From positions 1-17,463 of the forward strand of contig JAGHAJ010000205.1 in assembly GCA_021161545.1 (NCBI GenBank): DNA of 17,463 nt, read 5' to 3'. The notes beneath the pieces are model-generated. The model did not search any database. It saw only the letters and a program-made list of their open reading frames with translations, and was not told the DNA's origin. Below, one piece after another: positions 6,963 to 17,463 of this stretch; position 1 is the first letter of the stretch, and the number at the start of each line of letters is the position of its first letter. The translations under genes and the position numbers were made by a program. The DNA is from Synergistota bacterium (GTDB lineage Bacteria; Synergistota; JAGHAJ01).

Positions 6963-8496
6963 TCTGGGCAGAGAAATACCTGAAAGTATAAAAGGATATA
7001 AGCCAGTAGTCCCATTTAGAGGAGCTTTCAACTATACACCAGAGGGCAAATATCACACAAGGAAGATAGATGCCACATATCCAACAAAACAAACCAAGGT
7101 AATGAACTCCATAGAGGACGCAATAAGAGAAGTCGAACTGACAGATGGCATGACAGTTTCTTTCCACCACCACTTGAGAAATGGGGATTACGTAGTAAAT
7201 ACTGTGATATCTACATTATCAAAGATGGGCATAAAAGATTTAAAACTTGCATCCACAGCACTATTCCCGATACACAGAGATATAATTCCATTCATAAAAG
7301 ACGGCACCATTACACGCATAGAAAGTAGCCTTAATGGTCCAGTAGGAAGACTAATAACAGAGGGATTTCTTGAATATCCAATAGTACTTCGCTCACATGG
7401 TGGAAGAGCAAGGGCAATATACAGCGGAGACTTAGAGATAGATGTGGCATTCATAGCAGCACCTTCAGCTGACATATATGGAAACATATCTGGGCTATAT
7501 GGTCCATCTGCCTGCGGTTCGCTGGGGTATGCCTTTTCAGACGCAAGGCATGCAAAGAAGGTAATAGCTATTACTGACACACTGCTCGAATACCCTATTT
7601 CGCCAATATCTATACCACAGACAGAAGTAGACATCATGGTGAAAGTAGACCAAATAGGAGACCCAAAAGGCATCGTATCTGGCACCACAAGGATAACAAA
7701 AGACCCAACGAGACTGAAAATCGCAGAAATGGCAGCAGAATTGATAAAGGTATCTGGACTTTTAAAAGATGGATTCTCATTCCAGACAGGTGCTGGAGGA
7801 ATCTCACTCGCAGTGGCAAAGTTCGTAAGAGATACTCTAAGGGAGAAAAAGATAAAAGGGAGCTTTGGTCTTGGAGGAATAACCGGATACTTCGTTGATA
7901 TGTTGAAAGAGGGGCTGTTCAGAACGCTACTGGATGTTCAGTGCTTTGACTTAGAGGCAGTAAAGTCTCTGAGAGAAAACGCCGCGCATCAGGAAATAAG
8001 TGCAGACTTTTATGCAAATCCACACAACAAGGGATGTATAGTAAACATGCTCGATACTGTAATATTAGGTGCAACCGAGATAGACCTTGACTTCAATGTA
8101 AATGTAAACACAGAATTTGATGGAGCACTTGTACACGGAATAGGTGGACACCAAGATACAGCAGCAGGAGCAAAGCTAACCATAGTCGTCAGCCCACTTC
8201 TAAGAGGAAGAATACCTACAGTAGCAGAAAGAGTCTTAACTGTAACAACACCCGGAGAGACCATAGATGCATTTGTAAGCGAATACGGTATAGCTGTTAA
8301 CCCTCGCAGGGAAGAGCTCATTCAAAGGGCAAAAGAGGCAAACCTCCCACTCATAACTATGGAAGAGCTCTTAAACATAGCAAACAAACTTGTGGGAAAG
8401 CCTGACCCACTACCACTAACTAACAAAATCATAGGTATAATAGAGTACAGAGATGGAACCGTGATAGATGTGGTCAGAGCACCAGAAAAGGTATGA
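6952..8496 (+). CDS. citF: Citrate lyase alpha subunit (citrate:acetyl-ACP transferase)
   Basis: Transfers the ACP thioester from acetate to citrate, forming citryl-ACP for CitE. The 514-residue length and sequence fit CitF. Characteristic stretches are SFHHHLRNGDYVVN (70-83), the LRSHGGRARAIYSGDLEIDVAF region, SFQTGAGGISLAV, GGITGYFVDML and HGIGGHQDTAAGAKL near the C-terminus. The ATG lies inside the end of citE with an 11-bp overlap and an AGGGGTGA SD. The stop TGA (8494-8496) is inside the left arm of a hairpin shared with tpiA. With citC, D and E it completes the catalytic complex. It would feed citrate fermentation, or a cleavage step of a reductive TCA route; the window alone does not decide which. 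Confidence 0.96.
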   Translation: MKNSLGREIPESIKGYKPVVPFRGAFNYTPEGKYHTRKIDATYPTKQTKVMNSIEDAIREVELTDGMTVSFHHHLRNGDYVVNTVISTLSKMGIKDLKLASTALFPIHRDIIPFIKDGTITRIESSLNGPVGRLITEGFLEYPIVLRSHGGRARAIYSGDLEIDVAFIAAPSADIYGNISGLYGPSACGSLGYAFSDARHAKKVIAITDTLLEYPISPISIPQTEVDIMVKVDQIGDPKGIVSGTTRITKDPTRLKIAEMAAELIKVSGLLKDGFSFQTGAGGISLAVAKFVRDTLREKKIKGSFGLGGITGYFVDMLKEGLFRTLLDVQCFDLEAVKSLRENAAHQEISADFYANPHNKGCIVNMLDTVILGATEIDLDFNVNVNTEFDGALVHGIGGHQDTAAGAKLTIVVSPLLRGRIPTVAERVLTVTTPGETIDAFVSEYGIAVNPRREELIQRAKEANLPLITMEELLNIANKLVGKPDPLPLTNKIIGIIEYRDGTVIDVVRAPEKV

Positions 8497-8516
8497 GGGG
8501 ACTGCCCTCATACCTT
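8488..8516. terminator. Shared bidirectional terminator between citF and tpiA
   Basis: Arms AAGGTATGAGGG (8488-8499) and CCCTCATACCTT (8505-8516) pair perfectly over 12 bp around a 5-nt loop. On the plus strand the hairpin is followed by T-rich sequence with TTTT at 8520-8523. On the minus strand it is followed by TTTT and CTGG. The citF stop (8494-8496) and the tpiA stop (8508-8510) both lie within the stem. Confidence 0.8.
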
Positions 8517-9266
8517 ACTCTTTTCCACTATACTTGCAAACTTATCTGCACTAAGGCTTGCACCCCCAACAAGTGCACCCTGCACGGTAGGTTGAGACAC
8601 AAATTCCGCAATGTTATCCGGCTTCACACTGCCTCCATACAATAGATAAATCTTATCCATCACCTTGTCACCAAAGGCATCTACCAAAAGCGAACGAATA
8701 AAAGATATCATATCTTCTGCATCTTCAGCCGTAGCAGGTCTTCCCGTTCCAATTGCCCATACAGGCTCGTATGCAACAACAAACTCATTCACCTGAGACA
8801 AATCCAGCCCTTTAACTGCCTTCTCAACCTGCCCCTTCACTATATCCTTACTGATACCTCTATCCCTGTCACCAAGTGTTTCACCCACGCACAGTATAGG
8901 CACAAGCCCGTGTTTCATAGCCGATTTTAGTTTTTTATTGACCTTCTCATCAGTCTCACCAAAGTAACCTCTTCTCTCAGAATGTCCAATTATTACATAT
9001 CTGCACCCCACAGATTTCAACATAAGAGAAGAGATCTCCCCCGTGTAAGCCCCACTTTCCTCCCAGAACATATTCTGAGCACCAAGACATATGTTACTAT
9101 CCTTTATTATATCCCGAACACTCCGCATAGATGTAAAGGGTGGACACACAACGACCTTGGGCTCCTTTACATCTCCAACCAGTTTCACCAATTCAGAGGT
9201 AAGCTCTATTGCCTCTTCATCAGTCTTGTTCATCTTCCAGTTTCCAGCTATCATCATCCGCTTCAT
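8508..9266 (-). CDS. tpiA: Triosephosphate isomerase
   Basis: Interconverts dihydroxyacetone phosphate and glyceraldehyde 3-phosphate. The 252-residue product has all catalytic residues: Asn9 and Lys11 in IAGNWKMN, His95 in IIGHSERR, Glu167 in AYEPVWAIGTG, and the YGGSVKPDN and GALVGGASL phosphate-binding loops. A GTG at 9275 overlaps the pgk stop by 4 bp, but the ATG at 9264-9266 has an AGGGAG SD at proper spacing and gives the usual N-terminus, so it is chosen. Last gene of the gap-pgk-tpiA run; its stop lies in the shared terminator hairpin. Confidence 0.97.
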   Translation of the reverse strand: MKRMMIAGNWKMNKTDEEAIELTSELVKLVGDVKEPKVVVCPPFTSMRSVRDIIKDSNICLGAQNMFWEESGAYTGEISSLMLKSVGCRYVIIGHSERRGYFGETDEKVNKKLKSAMKHGLVPILCVGETLGDRDRGISKDIVKGQVEKAVKGLDLSQVNEFVVAYEPVWAIGTGRPATAEDAEDMISFIRSLLVDAFGDKVMDKIYLLYGGSVKPDNIAEFVSQPTVQGALVGGASLSADKFASIVEKSKV

Positions 9267-9271
9267 ATCAC

Positions 9272-10462
9272 TCACTCCCTATCCATCAAAGCAGCTATAC
9301 CCGGTAATTCTTCCCCACTGAAAAACTCAAGGGATGCCCCACCTCCAGAGGATATAAAGGAAAATCCGGATTCAAGTCCAAATTTCTTTATAGCAGCCGC
9401 CGTATCTCCTCCTCCAGCAACAGAAAAGCACCTTTTTAAACCCACCACTGCCTCTGCAACACCCTTCGTCCCCTTCGCATACTCATCAATCTCAAAGACA
9501 CCAACAGGGCCATTCCACAAAACAGTCTTCGCACCTTGTAGCTCTTTTCCAAACAGCTTCACACTACCCGGGCCTATGTCCACTCCCATATAGCCTTCAG
9601 GTATCCCACTTACTTCCACAACCTTCCTGCTATCTTTATCCTCAAACCCTTTTACAACCAAGACATCTACTGGTAGAACAAACCCCTTTCCCTTTTTCGA
9701 TAGCTCATCCATTATACCAGATGCAAGTTCAAGTTTATCCTCCTCACAAAGAGAATTACCTATCTCAAGCCCCTTTGCCTTGAGGAATGTATACGCCATC
9801 CCTCCACCAATGAGGAACTTATCAGCCTTCTCCTCAAGACCTCTTATAACACCTATCTTGTCAGAAACCTTTGCACCACCGAGTATCACAACAAACGGGT
9901 GTTCAGGGGATTCCTTAACCTTAGAAAGGTGTTCCACCTCTTCTTTAAGAGCAAATCCTGCTACAGATGGTAGATACTTGGTAATACCAACAACAGAGGC
10001 ATGTGCCCTATGAGAGACACTAAAGGCATCGTTCACATACAGTTCACCCAAAGACGCCAGTTTGGATGCAAACCCATCATCGTTTGCCTTTTCTTCAGGG
10101 CGAAATCTAAGATTCTCAAGCAAGATCACATCACCATCATTCATCTCAGCAACTGCCTCTCGTACCTTCTCACCCACACAGTCATCCAGCTTCTTTACAG
10201 GCCTTCCAAGGAGCTCAGAAAGCTTTTTGGCAACAGGGTCCATCTTAAGTGAATCCACAACCTTCCCCTTTGGACGCCCAAGGTGACTCATCAGTATAAC
10301 CTTAGCACCGTTACCAACGAGATAGTTTATGGTCTTCAATGCCAACCTTATACGCCTATCGTCAGTAACCTCTCCACTGGCAAGGGGGACATTGAAATCT
10401 ACCCTTACCAGAACCCTTTTACCTCTGACATTTACATCTTCAACCGTCATCTTGCTAAACAT
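9272..10462 (-). CDS. pgk: Phosphoglycerate kinase
   Basis: Transfers phosphate between 1,3-bisphosphoglycerate and ADP. The 396-residue length is standard. Motifs include RVDFNVPL (20-27), SHLGRPKGK (59-67), ENLRFRPEEKAND, the SVSHRAHASVVG substrate-binding stretch, ILGGAKVSDKIGV, WNGPVGVFE, and the C-terminal nucleotide loop GGGDTAAA. The start has a GGAGAGG SD formed by the end of gap, and only 1 nt separates the gap stop from the pgk ATG. The end runs into the tpiA start region. This implies tight stoichiometric coexpression of three glycolytic enzymes. Confidence 0.98.
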   Translation of the reverse strand: MFSKMTVEDVNVRGKRVLVRVDFNVPLASGEVTDDRRIRLALKTINYLVGNGAKVILMSHLGRPKGKVVDSLKMDPVAKKLSELLGRPVKKLDDCVGEKVREAVAEMNDGDVILLENLRFRPEEKANDDGFASKLASLGELYVNDAFSVSHRAHASVVGITKYLPSVAGFALKEEVEHLSKVKESPEHPFVVILGGAKVSDKIGVIRGLEEKADKFLIGGGMAYTFLKAKGLEIGNSLCEEDKLELASGIMDELSKKGKGFVLPVDVLVVKGFEDKDSRKVVEVSGIPEGYMGVDIGPGSVKLFGKELQGAKTVLWNGPVGVFEIDEYAKGTKGVAEAVVGLKRCFSVAGGGDTAAAIKKFGLESGFSFISSGGGASLEFFSGEELPGIAALMDRE

Positions 10463-10463
10463 A

Positions 10464-13302
<2,839 letters not shown>

Positions 13303-13308
13303 TACACA

Positions 13309-14307
13309 TCATCTCCCTTTAAATTTTCTTAACCTCTTTATAAGTAACAACGCCAATTTATATGGGTCATGCCTGACTATTCCATCCTCCACCTTAACGA
13401 GATCCGCAGCCACTACTTCTATCCCCATATCGTTTAGACTATCCCAATCCACTTCCACCTGAGCAGCACCATCATCCATGTATCTCTGCAAAACATCTTT
13501 AGAAACTCTCTCTGTGTTAACCACAACACTATCCACTATCCCACTTCCCCCATATCTAATAAGCTCTTTCAGGTGATCTGAAACTGAAAAACCTATGGTC
13601 TCACCCGGCTGAGTCATTATATTACTCACATAGACCTTCCACGCCTTGCTTCCCTTTATAGCATCAGATATTCCACCAACAAGCAGGTTAGGTATAACAC
13701 TCGTATAAAGACTACCGGGCCCTAATACTATCATATCTGCCTTCCTCAGACTCCTTATCACCTCCTTCGGGGGACTAACATCGGAAGGCAATATTCTCAG
13801 CTCCTCTATTGAGCCGTTTGCAGCAGTAATTTCAGCTTCTCCGGTTATGATTCTACCATCCTTCATTTGTGCTTGAATATCCACATTTGTAAGTGCTGAA
13901 GGCAACACCCTCCCCTTGATAGCAAGCACTTTACTTATCTCCTTTATAGCTACACTAAAATCACCCCATATATCAGTCATCGCAAGAATAACAAGATTAC
14001 CCAACGAATGTCCTTTTAGCTCACCCTTCGAAAACCTGTAGTTCAACACACTTGAAAGGACATCCTCATCATCTGCCAAGGCAAGCAGACAGTTCCTCAA
14101 GTCACCAGGAGGTAATACCCCCCACTCTCTCCTTATTCTACCAGAACTACCACCCGTATCCGTAACAGTAACAACTGCTGTCAGGTCGCTGGTATAGAGC
14201 TTTAACCCCCGCAGTAACGTTGAGATACCTGTTCCACCACCTACAGCCACTATTCTATAGCTATTAGAAACTGTCAACCTTTTAAACCATCTGTTGATAA
14301 ACCCCAT
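13309..14307 (-). CDS. yvcK: YvcK/GlmR-family (CofD-like) gluconeogenesis and cell-envelope factor
   Basis: Rossmann-like UDP-sugar-binding protein of 332 residues. In Bacillus it is needed for growth on gluconeogenic carbon and regulates flow into UDP-GlcNAc; in mycobacteria (CuvA) it affects cell-wall synthesis. Motifs are AVGGGTGISTLLRGLK (21-36), TVTDTGGSSGRIR (47-59), GVLPPGDLRNCLLALA (63-78) and LGPGSLYTSVIPNLL. Despite resemblance to CofD, proteins with this context do not make F420. The gene lies 9 bp after rapZ, a very common pairing. The usual third member, whiA, is absent and its place is taken by the GH133-like gene. The SD (AAGGAA) is about 12 nt from the ATG, a little far. Confidence 0.95.
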   Translation of the reverse strand: MGFINRWFKRLTVSNSYRIVAVGGGTGISTLLRGLKLYTSDLTAVVTVTDTGGSSGRIRREWGVLPPGDLRNCLLALADDEDVLSSVLNYRFSKGELKGHSLGNLVILAMTDIWGDFSVAIKEISKVLAIKGRVLPSALTNVDIQAQMKDGRIITGEAEITAANGSIEELRILPSDVSPPKEVIRSLRKADMIVLGPGSLYTSVIPNLLVGGISDAIKGSKAWKVYVSNIMTQPGETIGFSVSDHLKELIRYGGSGIVDSVVVNTERVSKDVLQRYMDDGAAQVEVDWDSLNDMGIEVVAADLVKVEDGIVRHDPYKLALLLIKRLRKFKGR

Positions 14308-14316
14308 ACCAAAGAC

Positions 14317-15174
14317 TTATTCCTTCCCGAGGTCCCTATGTTCCACCACAATGCTGGTATATCCAGCATTTTTCAGTTCAACATAAACCCTATCAGCCAA
14401 GTAAACAGACCTATGTTTTCCTCCCGTACAACCAAAGGCTATGTAAAGGTAGCTTTTACCTTCCTTTTCGTATAACGGTAATAAGAAGAGCAACATATCT
14501 ACAAGTTTCCCTATGAAGTTTTCCGTTACATCATACCCAGATAAGAACTGAATAACCCTGCTATCTTTTCCAGAAAGGTCTCTCAAGCTGTCAAGATAAT
14601 ACGGATTCGGCAAAAACCTAACATCAAACAGGAGGTCTACGCTCCTTGGGACACCATACTTAAACCCAAAGGATGTAATTACTATCATTAACCGTCTTCT
14701 TTCTAAACCTGACTGAAATAGCTCCACCAGTTCAGAAGCAAACTCCTGCGGAAGTTTATCAGAAGTGTCTATTATTATATCTGCCCTCTCTTTAAGTCTC
14801 TCTAACAGCCTCCGTTCCTCTTTTATACTCTCTACCATACCACCTTTCGTGTCAAGGGGATGTTTTCTCCTCGTCTCTTTGTAGCGTCTAACAATTACTT
14901 CATCCGAGGCATCAAGAAACAAAATCTTATAAGGGATACCCATCTTAGAGAGTTCATCCAGAGCAGGATACAGGGAATTAAAAAACTCCTTCACGCGCAA
15001 ATCTACAACAAGGGCAATTCTGTTCACATTATCCGACCGCATACACAAATCTACCACCTTTGATATGAGAACAGGCGGTAAGTTATCCACACAAAAGTAT
15101 CCCATATCCTCAAAGACCTTAGATGCAAACGACTTGCCTGCTCCAGATAGCCCGGTTACAACCACAACAAACAT
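14317..15174 (-). CDS. rapZ: RapZ/YvcJ nucleotide-binding protein
   Basis: P-loop protein of 285 residues. In E. coli RapZ binds small RNAs that control GlmS and so glucosamine-6-phosphate supply; YvcJ of Bacillus hydrolyses nucleoside triphosphates. The N-terminal Walker A motif GLSGAGKS (8-15) is followed by DNLPP (30-34) and a Walker B-like LVVDLR. The C-terminal half has the conserved FGFKYG, DVRFLPNPYY and GCTGGKHRSVYLA stretches of the ligand-binding domain. The ATG comes right after two TAG codons that end the HAD gene, with a GGGGGAT SD inside that gene. It forms the rapZ-yvcK pair typical of many bacteria; with no known GlmZ-type RNA here, its target is unknown. Confidence 0.96.
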   Translation of the reverse strand: MFVVVVTGLSGAGKSFASKVFEDMGYFCVDNLPPVLISKVVDLCMRSDNVNRIALVVDLRVKEFFNSLYPALDELSKMGIPYKILFLDASDEVIVRRYKETRRKHPLDTKGGMVESIKEERRLLERLKERADIIIDTSDKLPQEFASELVELFQSGLERRRLMIVITSFGFKYGVPRSVDLLFDVRFLPNPYYLDSLRDLSGKDSRVIQFLSGYDVTENFIGKLVDMLLFLLPLYEKEGKSYLYIAFGCTGGKHRSVYLADRVYVELKNAGYTSIVVEHRDLGKE

Positions 15175-15177
15175 CTA

Positions 15178-16008
15178 CTAACTATCCCCCAAAAGCATAT
15201 CTATTAGCTTCCATATAGCCTCTCCATCCTCTTTATCTATTATAACATCAGCAGTATCCTTGACTTCAGGCATCGCATTGCCAACAGCAACACTCAAGCC
15301 AGCCACCTTAAACATGGGTTTATCGTTCTCACTATCACCAACGGCGACTATCTCCTCCAAAGGTATACCAGCAAACTCAGAAAACTTTCTCAAACCCAAC
15401 CCTTTGTCTATTCCCTTGTTAACAATCTCAAGGTAGTTACTATAGGAACGAAACATCTCTACATATCTACCCACCCTTTTATCAAGCTCGGGATAAGCTA
15501 TTTTTATGGCTTCAGAATCATCCCCTATTACGAGAATCTTCAATGGGTCATCGTCTCTGCATTCCATGTAAGCAATTACATCCCTAACTATTCTTATATC
15601 TATATCCACAAAGTCTATGTATTTCCTTATAACAGAACTAATACGCTCCGTGAATATCGTATCACCCCAAAACACATTAATATACAAGTTTCCACTATCA
15701 AGTTCTTTAACCACTTTACCTATCTCCAACGCAACACTTTTAGGCACCTTCTTGCAAAAAAGGGTCTGTCCTTCAGGAGAAACAAGAAGTGCACCATTCG
15801 ACAGTATTATCGGTAATCTTATATTTAGCTGTCTCACAAACGGTATAGCACCAGAATACACCCTGCCAGTGGCTACACTAAACATAAGCAACCCCTCTTC
15901 GTGAAGCCACCTTATCCTCTCTGCCAATTTTTCATCTATCTTTCCTCTATCGTTGAGTATCGTCCCGTCAAGGTCAACAACAACTGCTCTGTATTTCCGC
16001 TCAAGCAT
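15178..16008 (-). CDS. Cof-type HAD-IIB family hydrolase (sugar-phosphate-type phosphatase)
   Basis: A 276-residue phosphatase with every HAD motif: nucleophile Asp12 and acid/base Asp14 in VVDLDGTIL, ATGR (46-49) with SNGALL (70-75), Lys202 in VNKGIDKGLGL, and the metal-binding GDSENDKPMF (224-233). Spacing between motifs leaves room for the C2B cap of the Cof subfamily, members of which dephosphorylate sugar phosphates, FMN or PLP. The substrate cannot be read from sequence. The frame is open to 16059, but the ATG at 16006-16008 has an AAGGGAG SD 7 nt upstream and gives the normal N-terminus. It overlaps the MOSC-MogA gene by 8 bp and precedes rapZ by 3 bp. Confidence 0.9.
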   Translation of the reverse strand: MLERKYRAVVVDLDGTILNDRGKIDEKLAERIRWLHEEGLLMFSVATGRVYSGAIPFVRQLNIRLPIILSNGALLVSPEGQTLFCKKVPKSVALEIGKVVKELDSGNLYINVFWGDTIFTERISSVIRKYIDFVDIDIRIVRDVIAYMECRDDDPLKILVIGDDSEAIKIAYPELDKRVGRYVEMFRSYSNYLEIVNKGIDKGLGLRKFSEFAGIPLEEIVAVGDSENDKPMFKVAGLSVAVGNAMPEVKDTADVIIDKEDGEAIWKLIDMLLGDS

Positions 16009-16909
16009 GGTCAGTCTCCCTTCCAAGCAGTATATCCATCCCATGTGCAAGGGGTTCAACTATCAACCCCATGCTCTCCCTCACCGCCTTAACGCTACCC
16101 GGAAGATTCACTATCATCACCTTACCAGATATGCCTGCAATTGCCCGAGAGAGTATAGCACGAGGAGAAACTGTGTAACCAACCACCCTCATGATTTCAG
16201 GAAAACCAAGAATCTCTTTATCTATAAGTTTGCTTGTGGCATCCGGAGTAACATCTCTTTGCGAAAAACCTGTACCACCAGATGTAAATATAAGGTCAAC
16301 CTCCCCGCTGTCCACCCATTCCTTCATAGTAGAGTATATAACTTCCTCATCATCTGGCACAACCTTGTAGAAAACCTTTCTACCACCCATCAGCTTGGCA
16401 ATTTCCTCTATAGCGGGGCCACTTTTATCCACCCTCTCACCGTGAAAACCCTTATCACTTGCAACAAGTATGCCAATTCTTACCGGGTTAATTACACTCA
16501 CCTTATCTCCAACCCTCACCCATCCATCTTTCAGAACATTTCCAAATCTACCCTCTCTACTAACAACAAAAGGCCTTCCCTCATCATGAAATACATCCTT
16601 ACCAATGTGCATTATCTCAACCACACTGTCTCCCACTCTCAATATGTTCCCTACCTGCAACTTTTCAAGTGGGATACCAGATATAGTGATATTCTCTGAG
16701 TATTCTCCGGGAGTCCACCTTTTCACCTGCTCAGGCAAAAACTTCCTAATCGCCTCTACAGGAAGTAGGCTTATCTCCCTCCCCTTTGTGCCCGCATGTG
16801 CATCGTTCACTATTCCCCAGTGTGCCTTCAAAAAAGCCCTCTTAACCTTGTGTTTTGGAACCCCCTTCTCAGAAGAGACATTCAGGCTCAGGACCTTACC
16901 AAACACCAT
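16001..16909 (-). CDS. MOSC domain-MogA/MoaB fusion protein (molybdenum cofactor)
   Basis: A 302-residue two-domain protein. Residues 1-142 form a MOSC domain (ISLLP..., YSENITISGIPLEKLQVGNILRVGD, KDGWVRVGDKV). Residues 144-302 form a MogA/MoaB molybdopterin-binding domain (SGGTGFSQRDVTPDAT, 210-225, and NLPGS, 268-272). MogA-type domains adenylylate molybdopterin before metal insertion; MOSC domains carry sulfur or act with Moco. The cysteines common in stand-alone MOSC proteins of this type (after GK.C and before MPREG) are absent: here GKDVFHDE and FVVSREG. The ATG at 16907-16909 overlaps the moaC stop, with AGAGGTGATC inside moaC as an almost ideal SD. Function in Moco maturation is supported by moaA and moaC next door. 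Confidence 0.9.
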   Translation of the reverse strand: MVFGKVLSLNVSSEKGVPKHKVKRAFLKAHWGIVNDAHAGTKGREISLLPVEAIRKFLPEQVKRWTPGEYSENITISGIPLEKLQVGNILRVGDSVVEIMHIGKDVFHDEGRPFVVSREGRFGNVLKDGWVRVGDKVSVINPVRIGILVASDKGFHGERVDKSGPAIEEIAKLMGGRKVFYKVVPDDEEVIYSTMKEWVDSGEVDLIFTSGGTGFSQRDVTPDATSKLIDKEILGFPEIMRVVGYTVSPRAILSRAIAGISGKVMIVNLPGSVKAVRESMGLIVEPLAHGMDILLGRETDHA

Positions 16910-17391
16910 CACAGATCACCTCTAATGTAAGTGCCACTCTTCCCACCACTCTTTTTCAACAACCTTATTCCTGTTATCTCCACATCTTTACTCACAGCCT
17001 TGCACATATCATACACTGCAAGAGCTGCTATAGAAACCGCTGTTAGTGCTTCCATCTCTACACCCGTTTTATCATCAGCCTTTGCAGTGGAGACAATCCG
17101 CAAGGCTTTCTCCCCTGGCAGTGGCTGAATATCAACATCTATCTTGGTTATCCTGATAGGGTGACAGAGTGGAATAAGCTCTGCAGTTTTTTTACCACCC
17201 ATTATACCAGCTATTCTTGAAACTCCTATAACATCTCCCTTTTTGAGCGTGTTTTCCAGAATCATAGAATACAAAGGTTCACCAACTACAACCTTACACT
17301 CAGCCATTGCCTCCCTATGAGTAATAGCCTTACCAGACACATCTACCATGTTCGCACTACCGTCTTCCTTAACATGGGTAAGCCCACTCAT
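16909..17391 (-). CDS. moaC: Cyclic pyranopterin monophosphate synthase MoaC
   Basis: Converts 3',8-cyclo-7,8-dihydro-GTP, the MoaA product, to cyclic pyranopterin monophosphate, the first pterin of molybdenum cofactor synthesis. The 160 residues fit the family. Active-site residues fall at the E. coli numbers: Lys51 in TLKKGD, His77 in LIPLCHPI, Glu112 and Glu114 in GVEMEAL, Asp128 and Lys131 in VYDMCKA. The frame is open to 17445, but the ATG at 17389-17391 has an AGGGGGAT SD 6 nt away and gives the standard HVKEDGSANMVDVSGK N-terminus. It starts 2 nt after the moaA stop and overlaps the next gene by one base. Confidence 0.97.
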   Translation of the reverse strand: MSGLTHVKEDGSANMVDVSGKAITHREAMAECKVVVGEPLYSMILENTLKKGDVIGVSRIAGIMGGKKTAELIPLCHPIRITKIDVDIQPLPGEKALRIVSTAKADDKTGVEMEALTAVSIAALAVYDMCKAVSKDVEITGIRLLKKSGGKSGTYIRGDL

Positions 17392-17393
17392 TG

Positions 17394-17463
17394 CTATCCC
17401 CCTATCCTGCTCATAACCGTATCGGTGCCTATCACTTCCCACCAACCAGCCGGCTTCATGTCA
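17394..17463 (-). CDS. moaA: Probable C-terminal end of GTP 3',8-cyclase MoaA (partial)
   Basis: The frame from the right edge to the TAG at 17394-17396 encodes 22 residues ending DTVMSRIGG. A C-terminal Met...Ile-Gly-Gly tail is the hallmark of MoaA, where the two terminal glycines take part in GTP activation. It lies directly before moaC, a common order. Only this fragment is in the window, so the radical-SAM core cannot be checked. Confidence 0.75.
   Translation of the reverse strand, partial: DMKPAGWWEVIGTDTVMSRIGG

Noticed and set aside
8982-9593. Plus-strand frame of 203 codons across tpiA and pgk
   Set aside because: Antisense to two certain glycolytic genes and similar to no known family.
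13309-14307. Reading the CofD-like protein as F420 biosynthesis (2-phospho-L-lactate transferase)
   Set aside because: The rapZ neighbour and the motifs are those of YvcK/GlmR, and no other F420 gene is near.
15953-16699. Plus-strand frame of 248 codons across the HAD and MOSC-MogA genes
   Set aside because: Both minus-strand genes have full motif sets; the plus frame has a biased His/Asn/Ser composition.

Overview
The window comes from an anaerobic bacterium with a compact, moderately AT-rich genome. Genes overlap or sit 1-10 nt apart. Shine-Dalgarno (SD) sites are strong (AAGGGGGTGA types), Arg is often AGA/AGG and Ile often ATA, and several starts are TTG or GTG. Metabolically it points to carbon monoxide (Ni-CODH), citrate lyase, the glycolytic trunk and molybdenum cofactor synthesis. 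The order rapZ-yvcK-x-gap-pgk-tpi recalls Firmicutes and Actinobacteria, but the phylum cannot be fixed from this sequence. No tRNA, rRNA, CRISPR array, insertion sequence or phage gene was seen. No stretch longer than 300 bases lacks a gene; the longest gap is 2763-2943 (181 bp).

Region 1 (1-2762, minus strand) is a CO dehydrogenase locus read in the order nikR, PAS-LytTR regulator, cooF, cooS; cooS runs off the left edge. NikR should sense nickel, the metal of CODH. The PAS-LytTR protein has the architecture of the heme CO sensor RcoM. CooF is a ferredoxin with 16 cysteines that takes electrons from CooS. nikR has a textbook promoter so close to its ATG that the mRNA should be leaderless. 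An inverted repeat with a 16-bp gap lies upstream of cooF.

Region 2 (2763-8496, plus strand) begins with a divergently transcribed EamA-type transporter. A second consensus promoter follows at 3877-3906 and starts a tight run of uppP (undecaprenyl-diphosphate phosphatase) and citC-citD-citE-citF (citrate lyase ligase and the three lyase subunits). citX, citG and a citrate transporter are not in the window.

Region 3 (8508-17463, minus strand) is one long run of ten genes: moaA (only its end), moaC, a MOSC-MogA fusion, a Cof-type HAD phosphatase, rapZ, yvcK, a GH133/glycogen-debranching-like protein, gap, pgk and tpiA. Spacing and overlaps suggest a single transcript. It joins Moco synthesis, the RapZ/YvcK control proteins of amino-sugar and central carbon metabolism, and three consecutive glycolytic enzymes. 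It converges on citF, and both genes share one hairpin that overlaps both stop codons.

The most notable points are the paired nickel/CO control of cooFS, the debranching-like protein that appears to have lost its expected catalytic acids and sits where whiA is usually found, the leaderless nikR promoter, and the MOSC domain with no cysteine.
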